Under the pieces are notes generated by a model. The model did not search any database. It worked only from the letters and a program-made list of their open reading frames with translations, and had not been told where the DNA came from. A DNA stretch of 64,000 bases from Pyxicephalus adspersus (lineage: Eukaryota > Chordata > Amphibia > Anura > Pyxicephalidae). A program made the position numbers and the translations under genes. Location of the stretch: assembly GCF_032062135.1 (NCBI RefSeq), contig NC_092860.1, positions 132,542,626-132,606,625 of the forward strand, read 5' to 3'. Of the stretch, positions 9,286 through 22,612 are shown in pieces. The stretch's first letter is position 1. Every line of letters starts with the position of its first letter.

Positions 9286-12200
9286 CTATGGGAAAGAAAA
9301 CAGATCATGTTGTAAAATTGTTTTTATAGCGATGCGTTAATATGGACCTAAACTGGGTATTCACTAGCAATTTTTATTATATATACCAAGAAATATACAG
9401 AACTTGTCTATTTCACAAATGGCTATTAAGAGCCACACCCAATGCAGCATATTCTCATGTCAATGTAGTGAAACGGGCGTACCATTTTAGTAGCAGTGCA
9501 GGAGGTTTGCCTGCTTCACAGGCAGGATCAACAGGTATTTGTGAGACCTTGCAGGCAAACCTGCAAGTGAAAATGTACTTATAAATGAGCTGTAGCACAT
9601 TTTTATTGGGAGGCCCTAGTCCTTCTGTGTGTAGAGTAGCTTCTCATCTGCACCAAGAAGCTTTAAAGTTTATCGGTACCATTAGGGATTAGATGAGACC
9701 CCTAATGGGCATTATGTTTCTGTCCCATTGGGGAGGTTTCTTTTCTATGTCCTATTCCTAAAACAGGGATAAATGTTTTGGCTAGAGATACACTTTAAGA
9801 TCGGCATCAATTTATTTACAAAGGGGGGATGTATTCAGTTCCTAACAAGACAGTAGGAGAATCTCTCTGCCTCTAGACATTCTCAAAAAGAGACATAGAA
9901 AGGGAAATATCAACCACAGAAGGCACTAAACATGGACTTTTAAAAGATTTAATAAACATACTTATGCACTTCAGTTTTGACTTCTTCACAAAAGTCTATG
10001 TAGCACCCATTGACCCAAAACTAAAAAGCTTAATTCTGTAATCCTCACTACTATTGTTTTCTTTTCTGTGTTTACCAACTTATCTGTTGCGAATCCTTTC
10101 AAAACTAATTTATTTTCAGGACAGAAAAAAACAAGTGTTTGCCAACATGAAAATGCAATCTTTACAGTTCCACTGCTGTTTCTTTACAGTTGGTTAAGAA
10201 AACATACAAGAGTATGAAAACAGTAGGACTCTGAAGCCTAAAACGCTGTAACAAAGGTGGGGGTTAAAAAAAGTGAAAAAAAGACAAAATGCTCCTGAAG
10301 AAAATTGCTCTATAGGGGGAGAATACTGACAGCAAGAGTGAAAAAAGACCTATAAAAGATTTGGCTCCCAATTAGAAATATCACTAAGTCTTCCTTTATT
10401 AGTCTCTATAGAAACTGCCAGCAAAATCCTTTTAACAGGTCACATTCATTTTCAAGCGAACAAGACAAGAAAAATAATTCAATATAAAACACCCCCCTTG
10501 TATCCTTTTTTTCTGATTTCCTCTTTTTTTTTGTTTAATCAAAGAAAAGGGGATTAGTTGCTTTTGGCCCCTTGGGATCTGAGCTCAATACAACGCCTCA
10601 AATTGAAAGATGGAAATGGCAACACAAAGAAGAATTAAGTTTGTTACTCTGAAAATGGGCAGGTCAGCGCAAGATCATGGCTCAATTCCAAGTAGTGAAA
10701 GCATATGTAGCTTTCGCTAAATTGGTATATGACAACTTTTTATTTATTTATTTCTGTAGAGGGACAATAATCCTAAAACCAACATTTAGATGTAGAGAAG
10801 AGCTGAAGACAACCTTCATTAAATTTAATGGAAAAGTTTTAGAAGCTCACAAGAATAGAAGATGACTGTGATAAAGATGTGAATGTAAGGTATAGAGATA
10901 CTGTGATAATGCTACTGCTTGCCTACCTAATTACCTCATTGAAGATACTAAACTAAAGCTGACCACTGACAATAAAATAAATAGTCCTTTAGAAGATTGA
11001 AGCATAAACATGGTTGCTTGCAATATGTTTAAGAGCTCAGCAGGCAACCTGGTCACCAGGCTTTTCCCCTCCAAAGCTGCACTAGTATTTGCAATACTTC
11101 CCATATAGCCAGTCACGATCTTTATCTCCAAAAGCCAAAAAACCTTTTCTTGGTACACCTCTAAAAATATTCAACAATTATTCCTACTGACACAATATGG
11201 CAGATCAGGTATTAGTCAGAAAGGCTTGGCAGTTTGGTTTGAACTCATATGCAGCAATGTTTGGTGAACATTTATAGCGGCCCTTACTCTATTTAAAATT
11301 TCTGATACATAAGTTACAATATCCTATAGAAAAAAAATCATACAATGTAAACATTTCCTTTTTTTTAATTACTTTTAATACCACCAAAGGCTTCCTTTTT
11401 CACGGCAATTTGTATTTTTGGCTTAGAGGCGAAAATGTTTACGCCTATTTACAGACTGTGTTGTGTTTCTACAGTTGTCCTTGACTGAGTAATATTCCAT
11501 TTCTTAGCTGATGCTCGCTGTTCTAACCAGCTATAATGGGTATTAAAACACACTGCTCCATCTCTAGAGCTAATTTCATGTTACAAAGATTGTCAAAGAG
11601 CCGGTACAGTTTAATTAGGTCTGGCTGCAGTACAGTAATAAAAGAGTAAAGATTTCCTATTTATCATAGGTGACAGCCAATCAAAGCCTGTCTATTGCTC
11701 TTGAATGAAATGTGAAATACCTAGTATGTCAATACACTTATTTATTTGGAAGGAAAGTCTCTAAAGGGTTGCCAAACAAAAAAGGAAAAATTAAAAGACT
11801 TTAGCAGGCTTTTTCAAAGGTTCGGAATACTGTGAATATATGGTCAGGGTTGCATAACCAAAAGGTCCGGCTTATGTTTGGTGTACGGACAAAATTACTT
11901 TTCAAGTAAAAATCTAGCTGCATTTTATTAAGCAAATGATTTGTATTGTTTTGTACACCTAAGAAGTGGTCAAAGTGACCCTGTTTTACCAGCAGATGGG
12001 GGAATATACGGCATTTAGGTCAAATCAATCCTGTTGATCTTGTGTTGCCTAAAATGCACCACTACAACTCTTTTGGATTGTATTAGCATCTCGCCCATAA
12101 TATCCCTAATGATGTTCCAGTATATCACCAGGATTTGATAGTTTTGGATAAAATGAGGACATTCATATACATAATCACAACTAGGGCATACTCATGAAGA

Positions 12201-13354
12201 CACCTAGTCCTAAGTATGAATTAGGTGTTTGAGGCAGAAGATTACAAAATAGTCTTTGCGGTGGATTATAATAAATGTATGGAATGTGAAAGTGGAAAGT
12301 GGAGGGATACTTAAGGTTCCCCCCTGGTAACCTCATCATATCATCTGGATTTTTTATTGAATATTTTGATTGGCTTACTTTTATTACAATAAAAAAGTGT
12401 TTTTTTCCTCACGCCAAGTTTTTTTCTTTTATGTTTGCTCTGATCAAGTATGTTTTTTTCTAAATACAGTTGGTTTTATTGAAATATGAAGTCTTAAGAG
12501 AATTGATGATGTGCAAAGTGCAGCTGTCCAGAACCACCAACTAAATTTCAATCTATTGTATTCAATCCGCTGGAAGGTAACTGTTACACGGCTGTTAACA
12601 GTTTCTGTATTTTTCACATGGCCGTTTGTCTGTGTCTTTAAGAATTGGGAACTACAGATACCTAAAAAGTCTACTTTACCAGTGATATATCTTTGCTATG
12701 TGTATCGTTAATGGAGCACTTTGCTAAAGGTCTTCCTGTTCAAAGGTGTTTACTTTAGGGAGTTGTTCAAATATAGCATTTGTGGCCTGGACAGTACTGA
12801 CAATGCAGACAGATAGATGTGTATGCATATATTTATTAAAGATATAATAAAAAGCAAACATTCTACTTAGAGAGAAAAGAAAGGATATATGGCTGTTCTC
12901 CAAATGACTAGAGTATATTAAATATGAAAAGTAGCTTTTATGCATTGTTCTTTACATATATTTCTGCAAAGAGAGATTTCAGATGTTTTTTTTCCTACTT
13001 TTTGATATGTAGTTTCACAGTAAAAATCCTTCAGCTGACTTGCCGTGCTTTCATTTTAATGCTGATATACTTATGAATTACAAAAAACTTACCAAGCTAT
13101 TATCATTTTTTCTAGGGTAACTCATTGGTTACAACCACAGCTATTACTTAGAGTTTGTTATTTGTTACTGTTACATTATCCTATTTCTAAAAAATGTTTC
13201 CTTATGTCTTCCATAAAATTTCATTTCAGAAAGCAGATGTTTCCCAAGACAAAGATTTCAAGTGATGTTTTAATCTATTTAGCACATCGAAATATGATTG
13301 TTCTGTCCCAGGGTAACAAAAACACAAGAGAATAATTAATAAAAATCTACTTAC
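9286..13354 (-). other. slit2: slit2 intron between last D1 repeat and D1 cap exons (4,069 bases)
   Basis: Canonical GT-AG boundaries. The stretch around 9600-9815 looks like a fragment of an interspersed repeat (CCCATTGGGGAGG..., ending ATACACTTTAAG), but I cannot name the family. Otherwise it is AT-rich DNA with no exon or RNA gene that I can support. Confidence 0.8.
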
Positions 13355-13426
13355 AAAATTCGCAGTTTTGGCATGTGGTTGAAGCTTGCCACTGAAAGTC
13401 GAGTGATATTGTTATTGTTGAGGGTG
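13355..13426 (-). CDS. slit2: slit2 exon: LRR of domain 1 ([15 protein letters not shown]...)
   Basis: This 72-base phase-2 exon encodes the last full LRR before the C-terminal cap of domain 1, [15 protein letters not shown] then NHMPKLRIF. The acceptor has a strong pyrimidine tract (CTTCTTCTTCTCTTTC...TTTTACAG) and the donor is TTTT|GTAAGTAG. It contains one possible N-glycosylation sequon (N-I-T). Relative to the human protein, recalled from memory, one difference is visible near the end (LRIF here, LRTF in human). The final Phe codon is split TT|T across the next intron. Confidence 0.95.
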
Positions 13427-14458
13427 CTGTAAAACATGAAAGAGAAGAAGAAGTTAGATCACCAAAGGCAACATCAGGATTTGTAATACGGCTGCGTATT
13501 TTCTTTTTGACGGCGTAAAGTTTATTGCTCGAAAAATCTGTTCAACATGTTTCCCTGGCAATGTATAATTGTGCACAGGAACAATATTAACTGCAATGAA
13601 CCCTAACTAAAAATACCGTTGGATTAGTCTGAAACATTTGAATGTCTGCATTGCATTTCCCACAGGCATTTTCCACTTATTTAATGTGCTGCTAATGAAA
13701 ACTCCAGTACAGCTCAATTAATATGACGCTTGGTAACAGTGCCATGTAGGCATTCTATAGTGAACTGCATTTTGGGTATAGCAAGTCACAGAGGGGTCAC
13801 CAAACTTTTCCATATCTTATCTTAAAACACATCACACTCTGTTTGCCATCCACATTAATGTTGACCAGGGTTAGCCATGGATTTACAGACACTTCACTTA
13901 GCGCAACAACCATTCTCAAACCACATATGATTGCAACAAAGCATAGGCGCATCAAGATTGTCAATGCTATACAGTTACAATAGAGAGTGTTAGGAAAAAA
14001 CATAGTTTACAAATTTAAAACAAAATATTAAACAATTAGGTTGTTAATGGGAAAGACAGAAAGCAGAAAAAAAGGAGAAAGATTGGAAAAGCTATCATTT
14101 AAAGATCATAACTTTCTTGGTCTTTAGTACCTCTGATAAAATCCTAATATAGATGGTTATACCATTTGTAATGGGTAAGACCATATTCCAATGTGAATAT
14201 TAAGTCTTGCTCATTATCACATCTGACATTAAGATAAGCTAAATATGGAAGGACAAAGCCAACAAGGTTGGAATTTCTTGATAAAATGAAATATTTACTT
14301 TATGTTATAAGGCAAATACAAGCTTGGGAAATGTCGGTGTTATCAGTGTTATAGGGAAAAGAGAAGTATTAGTAGGGTTTAGAAAAGATATACATTTAGG
14401 AAAAGTATTCTTTAATTACACCTCAATGTCTAAAAATAGTTTACAGCTAAAGCTCAGG

Positions 14459-14460
<2 letters not shown>

Positions 14461-14494
<34 letters not shown>
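14461..14494. repeat. (AT)n microsatellite
   Basis: About 16 uninterrupted AT units. Confidence 0.95.
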
Positions 14495-14495
<1 letters not shown>

Positions 14496-16126
14496 TCACA
14501 ACAAAGCAATCACACCTTGAATGACTTAAGTAATGTTAGATACCAAAAAGCTTAAACAATCTTTTCATATTAAATAACTTGCTTTAAAGATAATAAAGTA
14601 CAATCCCTATTTAAAAAAAGAAAAAAAGGAAATAGAAATAAAATTAACAAGTACAAAATAATTCTACTTAATATAGTCTTTGCTTTATCTACGAAGATAG
14701 AAAACTATTCGCGATAAAAAAAGACCATAGCTGTATATGCCGCTAGCCACAAGTAAAATAGGAAAATGAAGAAAAAGACCATTAAAGAATAAGAGCATGC
14801 ATAGTATAAGAGCTTAAAAACTTGCCTGAAATTGAAGACATTTTAGGAAGGCAACTTAGCTGTGGATGGCTGCGAATGGCAATGTTGGAAGATGTCTCGG
14901 AGCAAGAACCATCCACTCAACAAGAGAAGCAGAGTATGCAACAAAAATGTGAAAGGATCTGGCGCTTATCAAGGCTCGACGCCCTTCAGAATTTCTGGAA
15001 TATTCCAATCTTCCTCTGTTTAGTCCTAGCTCCTCCCACAAACGTCAGCAGAATTTTACTACTGCCGCAGTGGGTGCAGTCACCATAAATTGTACATTTA
15101 TATTCAGCTGCCATCACTGAAGTTGCAAAATTTCATCAGAACCCAAAAATCCGCATAAAAGTTTTTAATTATTTGAACTTGAATGACTTTTAAAAGTTTA
15201 TCTCAAATCTCTACTGGCTATTGGTTACATGGCCTACCTCCTGTGTTCTAAATTACTGCACAAATGAGGATCAGTTCATTTGTAAAACACAAGTTAAATA
15301 TGGTAACACGTCAAACGTATGAATTGTTTAATGGCAAGCAATTTTGCGTTAGCATTAAAACAGCATTTTTAAGACAGCCATACCAGGGGCAATGTTGGGT
15401 GGATGGCATAAGAAATGGGTACTGGCAACCATAATTTTTGCATCTTAGATCTGATATTTGCTATTTTGCTATTCTCCAATTTGATTTTTTTTATCAAACA
15501 ACTATTCAGAACAAGTAGTAATAGTTTAATTTACCTAATTATTTTTTACATTTCTACATTTATCTTCATCTAAAACCTGGATGAAACATGAAAAGCTTAA
15601 CATTTGCTGAAATGGTGTTCTCTTAAGTGAACACTGAGAAAGAGGTGTTGAATTGTGTGTCAGACACTAGCTACGGTGAGGCATTGCAGATATCGTTTTA
15701 CTGTTCAAAGGAATTTAGTCCGCCATTTTGAACACACCCAACATTCTCCTTTTTTTGTCTTACGAGTATAAAGCCATATTTATGATTTGGTTGAGCGCTA
15801 TAGGGGCAGTCTATCTGAGCTGCAATGCAGCACTTGAATATCGGAACAGCAAACATTTTAAAAAAACTATATTCAGCCACGTGTATTACTATACCTGGAA
15901 ATTAAAGAATTCTAAATTCCTATGGCACCCAATCTAAATGAGATAATATTCTGCCATTTTACATACTTAATTTAAAAGAAAAATCTATCTTTTCTCCTGA
16001 ATGTAAAGCCTAATTTATACTCTGAGACAACCTCAGATTACTGGTAGCCTAAAAGACTGTAAACTCCAAGCGACCAAGGACTCATATGAAAAGATGAAAA
16101 AGGAGCCATACAATGTAATATTTAAA

Positions 16127-16142
16127 TATATATATATATATA
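16127..16142. repeat. (AT)n microsatellite
   Basis: Eight AT units. Confidence 0.85.
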
Positions 16143-16183
16143 CATGAATAAATTAGATCCTATAGTTAGCAAAGAGAAGGATT

Positions 16184-16367
16184 AATAAAGATAGATAATC
16201 AAACAAATACATTAGCTAAATCAATATTTTTGTAATTTATAAGCTAGATATAAAATAAAAATAAATAGTAGTATCAATAAAGATAGTAAATCAAACAAAC
16301 ATGGATAAAAATGGATAAAAAGATAGATACTTTTAGTGTAATTTGCAAGCTACGTGCATAAATACAT
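16184..16367. repeat. Degenerate tandem duplication, unit about 92 bases
   Basis: AATAAAGATAGATAATCAAA at 16184 and AATAAAGATAGTAAATCAAA at 16276, followed in both by TGTAATTT...AAGCTA blocks. Confidence 0.6.
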
Positions 16368-16795
16368 AAGATCATCAAATATAATGAGGCTGACGTTGAT
16401 AGGCACCATAAAACAAGGTACTGAAACCCAAAGCAGCCAACCAGCAATCATCTTCCACTCTTCTGTTTTCTCTAGACATGAAATGTGAAACCTGATTGGT
16501 TGTTATGGGCTTCTGCACTCTGCGCAACACCACGGTATGTTCAAAAGCAGCCAGCTTAGGAGAAGTTAAATCAGAAGAAATGAAGGAGAGATGATCATAC
16601 AGTTAGCAGCATAACAAAATCATTATTTTTTTTTTATTTAGCCAATGCAGCAGTTCTGTAAAGCACATTTATTGCAGAGCAGTGACAGCGACATGACAGT
16701 AAGCAGGCACAGATCAGCTCACACATACACACACATACACACGCTGCCCTCATCATAAGCTGCTGATGCCAAGACACTAGATGACATTTACTTAC

Positions 16796-16867
16796 AGCAC
16801 TTCCAGGTCGCGCAGAGCTCGGAAAGAACCATCTTCAATGCAGCTGATCTGGTTAAAATCCAGTTGC
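16796..16867 (-). CDS. slit2: slit2 exon: LRR of domain 1 (QLDFNQISCIEDGSF...)
   Basis: This 72-base phase-2 exon encodes an LRR reading QLDFNQISCIEDGSF and then RALRDLEVL. Acceptor: TCCTCCTAATCTGTTCACAG, with CTAAT as a plausible branch point; donor: GTGCT|GTAAGTAA. Compared with human SLIT2 from memory (QLDYNQISCIEDGAF) it has Tyr to Phe and Ala to Ser changes, both conservative. It joins in frame to the TLNNNN repeat exon. The intron upstream is 11,450 bases and contains the assembly gap. Confidence 0.94.
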
Positions 16868-18498
16868 CTGTGAACAGATTAGGAGGATTTACTTAAAAGA
16901 CAAGCACAACGGTTCAGTGAAGTCAACCTCATCTGATCTACAAAAGCTAGGCCGTTCTAGCCAGCAGCCTTTCTCCTCCACTTTCTCTACTTCTGCACCC
17001 TGCTCTTGCTCTGCTGCTGCTCTGCACAGAGACAGAAGCGCAGAAAAAGCTCTTGTAAATAATAACTGCACCTTATATTAAATGCCAAAAGAAAGCAATT
17101 TCATTACATCAAGTAAAGCCATCCATTAAAAGCTCTCAGCGTCATCTCGCTGAAACAATTTCATTAAGGTAAAGCACTGTAAATCACTTAGTGTCACATG
17201 CATCCCCTCAGTGACCTAACTGAATCCATTTATCAGAGAAGCCAGCTGCATGTTAATTTTACTATCTTTGGCAAGAAAGGAAAAGATGCTATTCTTATTT
17301 AATATGGCTGCATGGCGTAAGCCTTGTGTGCCGTTTCCTTTGTGTGACTTGGGGACTCAGTTCACATTTAAAGCAGTCCAGCTGTCGTGGCATATTTGTA
17401 GTGCAATATCACCGAATGTGGCTCGGATACATATGAGGACATAATATGAAACTAGATCTCCAGAGTAGAATGAGGTCCTCTTAATCTTTTTCATAATCCA
17501 TCACAGCAGAAAACAAGACAGCACACCGACTTGAGAAATCGGGGAAGATATACAGTTTATTGGTTACAGCTGCTCGCAGATGCCCATACAACTCATGGCA
17601 CTTATGTAATATACACCTGAATAAAATTAATGATGATACTCTGATACTAAATATATATTGTTCTTATCATTGGGATAACATTATTAACAACATCAAAAAA
17701 AGAATAAATATTTAAAAACATAATAACAAAAGTAGGGTTCATTTAAAAATACTAGAAAAACATGAAATCCAGATAAATACAGTGCACAATATTTATTTTA
17801 GTTTTACATTTGAAAACAAAATATACTTACTTTAAGCAAAGATCTGCCTCAATTTCATCAATACAATATGGAGCACCAATATTTTAGGCAAGCTATGCCA
17901 ACAAAACACAAAGAACAAAACTAAGCAGTTGGTCGATCAGGTAACCATCAGGTGTTGCAAGTAAAGAAAACTGAATGGCATGAAGCCGGGTTTACCCACA
18001 TTCTGTCTGTAAGATGATGACCCTTTTATTAATGTATGGGTAAGTTCCATTCTGAAACATTTTAAGACCTCCTAAGCTTAGTTTGCCAGGCATAGACTGT
18101 ATATTTGAAAAGTGTGGAAACAATGATTAGCAAGACACATAGTAAGTATGCATTTTGAATCAAATAAAACATTTGATTTGATGCTATAGCTTGCTTTTAC
18201 AATGCTGAAGGAGTTGCTTTAAGTTGTCTCTGAGTTCCTTAGAGCTTCTTCTGAGTTGCTTTTACAATCATTTTGGCTTGTTAGTGGAAGAAAAGTAGGT
18301 TAGTTGCAAGAAATACCCAGCCCTGGGTATATGTAAGCCCCTAGGTGAGTGTGTTAATGGAATATGTTTGAATCAGATGGATTTTACGTTCCTATAATAG
18401 TCTTTGGGAAAGCAAATCCTGATGCATGCATGTCAGATCAGAATAAAGTCTGTGTTAAATGGACTTGCTGATTATGGTGGATATGGTGGAATGTTAAT

Positions 18499-18636
18499 AT
18501 TATTACACAGTATTTATATAGCGCCGATAGTCATGTCACTAGCTGTCCCTCAAAGGGACTTACAATCTTATGTCGCTACTATAGTCATTTGTCTTTATTA
18601 CAGCCTAATGTCATTTTTTTTTGGGGGGGGGCAATG
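18499..18636 (-). mobile_element. LINE-2-like fragment
   Basis: Shares the blocks TTTATATAGCGCC, TAGTCATGTCACTA, GTCCCTCAAAGG and ACTTACAATCTTATGTC with the longer copy at 56781-57103, in the same orientation. It is diverged and ends in a TTTTGGGGG run. Confidence 0.65.
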
Positions 18637-19539
18637 TTGAAAGAAGTAATTACAAAGCACAGAAAGTTCAATCATGCTGCAACTTTCTAACTTTAGCACA
18701 GCTGCAGCATCTTCCTGACAGCACTCGTTGCTCATGATTGCTTTCACCTGTTGTTTGGATTGGCTCTTCATATTCTACAAGCACTTTATAGGTCACAAAT
18801 AAAATAGTGGCTTGAGATTCTCCGAATACATTTCTGTATTCATTTAATGTACCAAACCACTGTACACGCACAGCTGCACCATATAATTCACAATATTTCC
18901 TTTGTTTATGATTACAAAACTGAAAAAATAATCTAAAAAAAGAAAAAAAAGTATAAAACAAAGTCAGATTGTGGCTTTATACACGTCCCATGCTTCTGCA
19001 GAGAGCCAGTGACACTGGACACAGATATCTCGTAGCTCCTTTCTGTGAGATCTCCTTTGAGAAGCACATGAACATCCTGGGAGAAAACGTACAGGCAGAG
19101 ACCACCCCGTGCACACCAGGTGCTCTGTTTATTGAGTTTAGTTTTCCTATAAGTTTGGCATTTATTACTGCATTAATAAAACATTCATATGGTGGTTTCC
19201 TCACAAATCCTTTATAATTACAAATAACACCATTGGAGAGAGCTAAATATTTTTATTATCAATTTTATATCATTGCAGAAGGTTTAGGCTTGGGGAGAAA
19301 ACTGCAGACAATGGGAAACTGGAAACAAAGTGAGTACGAGAAGATGCTGCAAAATGATTCATTAGTAACTGGAAGTCTAGGGAATACATCAAGTGAGTAA
19401 CAGAAATGAGTAATATTATAAGAGTAAGATGCAGAATATTGAAAAGGAAGAGAATGCTGCAGCTTGACCGCAGTGCCTGCGTCGATAAATGCACACAGGT
19501 ATTTAAAACGCTTGTAAATAAACAGAAAACAGTTTGATG

Positions 19540-19561
19540 ATTATTATTATTATTATTATTA
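19540..19561. repeat. (ATT)n microsatellite
   Basis: Seven ATT units. No LINE core is recognisable next to it, unlike the other ATT runs. Confidence 0.9.
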
Positions 19562-20008
19562 GTTTGTTTATTTTTGGACAAGGTAAGAAAGAGTTAAACC
19601 TTCTATCAAGTTTTACTTGACTCTTGGTAACCATTCTCACTAAAATAGAAAATCTGGGGAAATCCAACATTTTGAGATGTCATAAGATCAATATGTTCCA
19701 GGACAACTCTTTGGAATTATTTCTTTTCACTTTCTAAAGACTTGCAAAAACTTCTCATTGTATTTCATTAGGCAAGGATTTGAAGAGAAATGTATTAATC
19801 AGGTTAAAAAACAAAACAAAAAAACAACCTGATAGAGGTTTTATCCCCACTTTGCCCTATACAAAAAAAATTAAAAAAACTTTTTGGGCTGGACATACAC
19901 TTTAATGCTTTATGGGTGCTAAATATGGAAGAGATCAAAAAATGCTACGTGTGAATTTTTAATTGATTTATCTTTGAAAACAACAAATGTGGCGGCATTT
20001 ATATTTAA

Positions 20009-20073
20009 CTTTATTGTTATATAAATAAATAAGGTTTGGTTATCTTAGCTTTATTGTTATATAAATAAGGTTT
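20009..20073. repeat. Short direct duplication
   Basis: CTTTATTGTTATATAAATAA occurs at 20009 and 20049, each followed by an AAGGTTT or GGTTTT block. Confidence 0.75.
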
Positions 20074-21625
20074 TTATTGCTATGTCCTCATTAGAAAGGT
20101 TTACACTAGTTGTCCAGGGGATGTCACTGAATTAAGGGAGATATCCGAAAATTTGCATTAACACCTGTATAGGAATAGAAGAAAAATCATCCAATAGGAA
20201 CACAAATTGAGGTTAATTTACATTGTTATTTCAACCTGATTAGCTCCCTCTAATATCCTTCCCAGGAGTGCACCATCCATGTGTTCCTTATGCAAAAAAA
20301 CCTAGAGTTTTCATAAAAAAGGTTTTTTAATCATTTTCAGAAAAGTAAACTGTTGCAGTTTCCCTTATTTTTGAGAAATTGACTACTATTCCTCTTGTGT
20401 CTATAGGACAGATAATGAATGGAAATACCACCCAATAGACACAAATGGGATTGTAAGCCTTGGCCTTACATATATATGTAGAAACTGCCTAAAATATAGG
20501 AACAATTTTAAAATGCTATTGAGATGCCCCACCAGGGTGGGTCAGACGGGTCCTATCATTTGGCACCATAGCCAGTATGTACCTACAGGACCACACACAC
20601 AAAAAACATATATTCAGCTTTTTATAATTGGCTTTAAGATTAGTGAGGCAGCATTCTGGGAATTTAGATTACAGCACAACAGTAAATGCTGATTGAATGT
20701 AATAGGAAATTACAATGTCAAGCATCTCCACTAAGGCATTCCCTTAGCATAACACTGAATGAAGTACGGAAGCCTCGCATCCTGCCGGAGAAGCTTTCCA
20801 ATTCCGCAGATTAATTTCGCCCAGCAATTAAGTAAATTGGCTTTTTATTAAAGTGATAATATAGATGTACAGTACAATACTTTAACCTCCTGGACTATCT
20901 ATCAAAGTCATTTAAATTGCTCAGTGGCATGAAAGGCTGCTGCTCTTAGTGCAGTCCCGAAGAGGAATTGCTTCTAGACAAATTGGCAAAATCTTTTTAT
21001 GCCATCAAATTTGCCTAATGCAGTCTGTAGGTTAATCTGAAAAAGGGTGAGTTGTATGGGTGCCCGTATCTTTTTATCCTTAGCTGTCAATAGATAAATC
21101 ACTGCTGACACAGCGTCTTCTAAATCATTCTGGAGAGGAGAAATCATTGAGGACAATCATCTTCCACAGTTTTACAAAATGGCACTAAATTGAGAGATGC
21201 TTTATAGTGTTTAACATTTCTGATATGAGATAGTACACTTCTTTCTGCCCATTTTCAAATCTAAGCTATCTTTGTAGCATTAATGAGTCGGGATAACAGA
21301 AAAGAGGGATCTGTGTTAAAGAGCCAAAGATTAGACTGCAGTAGTTAGGATAATGAAGAGTAATAACCTTTAATTCACAAGATATTTCAATCATGGACTT
21401 AAACACAAGATTACAAGCGTGAAAACCTAAAGGGATGCAATGGATTAGATGCAAACACTGGTGTAAGAACAATGTGAGTGGTCTGCAAAGATAAATGGAT
21501 CCAAAGACTATCATCCCTAGCAGACAACCTCAGCCTTTATCCTGAGCCCAATATTCTTATGGGAAGGGAAGAAAATGATCACTTTTAATGTTACAAAGTT
21601 GTAGAAATGTCCAATGAAGCAGATC

Positions 21626-22215
21626 NNNNNNNNNNNNNNNNNNNNNNNNNNNNNNNNNNNNNNNNNNNNNNNNNNNNNNNNNNNNNNNNNNNNNNNNNNN
21701 NNNNNNNNNNNNNNNNNNNNNNNNNNNNNNNNNNNNNNNNNNNNNNNNNNNNNNNNNNNNNNNNNNNNNNNNNNNNNNNNNNNNNNNNNNNNNNNNNNNN
21801 NNNNNNNNNNNNNNNNNNNNNNNNNNNNNNNNNNNNNNNNNNNNNNNNNNNNNNNNNNNNNNNNNNNNNNNNNNNNNNNNNNNNNNNNNNNNNNNNNNNN
21901 NNNNNNNNNNNNNNNNNNNNNNNNNNNNNNNNNNNNNNNNNNNNNNNNNNNNNNNNNNNNNNNNNNNNNNNNNNNNNNNNNNNNNNNNNNNNNNNNNNNN
22001 NNNNNNNNNNNNNNNNNNNNNNNNNNNNNNNNNNNNNNNNNNNNNNNNNNNNNNNNNNNNNNNNNNNNNNNNNNNNNNNNNNNNNNNNNNNNNNNNNNNN
22101 NNNNNNNNNNNNNNNNNNNNNNNNNNNNNNNNNNNNNNNNNNNNNNNNNNNNNNNNNNNNNNNNNNNNNNNNNNNNNNNNNNNNNNNNNNNNNNNNNNNN
22201 NNNNNNNNNNNNNNN
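21626..22215. other. Assembly gap (590 N)
   Basis: A run of N inside the 11-kb intron. The flanks are ordinary AT-rich DNA, and a LINE-2-like copy begins about 120 bases to its right. Open frames that appear to cross it are artefacts of N translation. Confidence 0.99.
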
Positions 22216-22338
22216 ATGCTGTGTTCTTCTTACATTTCTTTCTTACATACAGAGAAGAACTTGTGATTTCATAGGACTTTCTGGATCTGCATAGCTGTTC
22301 CAGGTCAGTGACTCAGAAAGTATTAAATATATGGTTCA

Positions 22339-22612
22339 ATCGCAGCCAGGATACTCTCTGAGTATGTAAATTCTCTCTGTGCTTACTTGGGTTTCTCTCG
22401 GCACTCTGGATTCCTTCTGATAATAAAAATTTGCAGTTAGGTTAATTTGCCTCCCCCCAAATTGTCCTTAGATGTCAAATGACTATGGTAGGGACATTAG
22501 ATTGTGAGCCCCTTGGCCCCTTGAAGGACAGTTAGTAATATGACAATGGACTTTGTGAAGTGCTGTGTAATATGTTGGCGCTTTATAAATATAGGATAAT
22601 GGTATAGATACA
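22339..22612 (+). mobile_element. LINE-2-like 3' region
   Basis: Plus-strand order: a GTGGGTTTCCTC-like block (degenerate), CAAATGACTATGGTAGGGAC, ATTAGATTGTGAGCCCCTTG, GTGCTGTGTAATATGTTGGC, GCTTTATAAATA. It is the reverse orientation of the copy at 56781 and begins shortly after the assembly gap. Confidence 0.7.

Larger units (their letters stand above)
13427..16795 (-). other. slit2: slit2 intron between second and third repeat exons of this window (3,369 bases)
   Basis: Canonical boundaries. It contains an AT microsatellite (14461-14494), a short one at 16127-16142, a degenerate 92-base tandem duplication (16184-16367) and an ACACAT-type tract near 16721-16743. No coding potential is recognised. 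Confidence 0.8.

Noticed and set aside
16889..17071. Open frame just upstream of the QLDFNQ exon, as a possible exon extension
   Set aside because: It is separated from the exon by a good acceptor and branch point, and the peptide has no similarity to SLIT2.
21607..22294. Long open frames of about 220 codons
   Set aside because: They consist almost entirely of N from the assembly gap.
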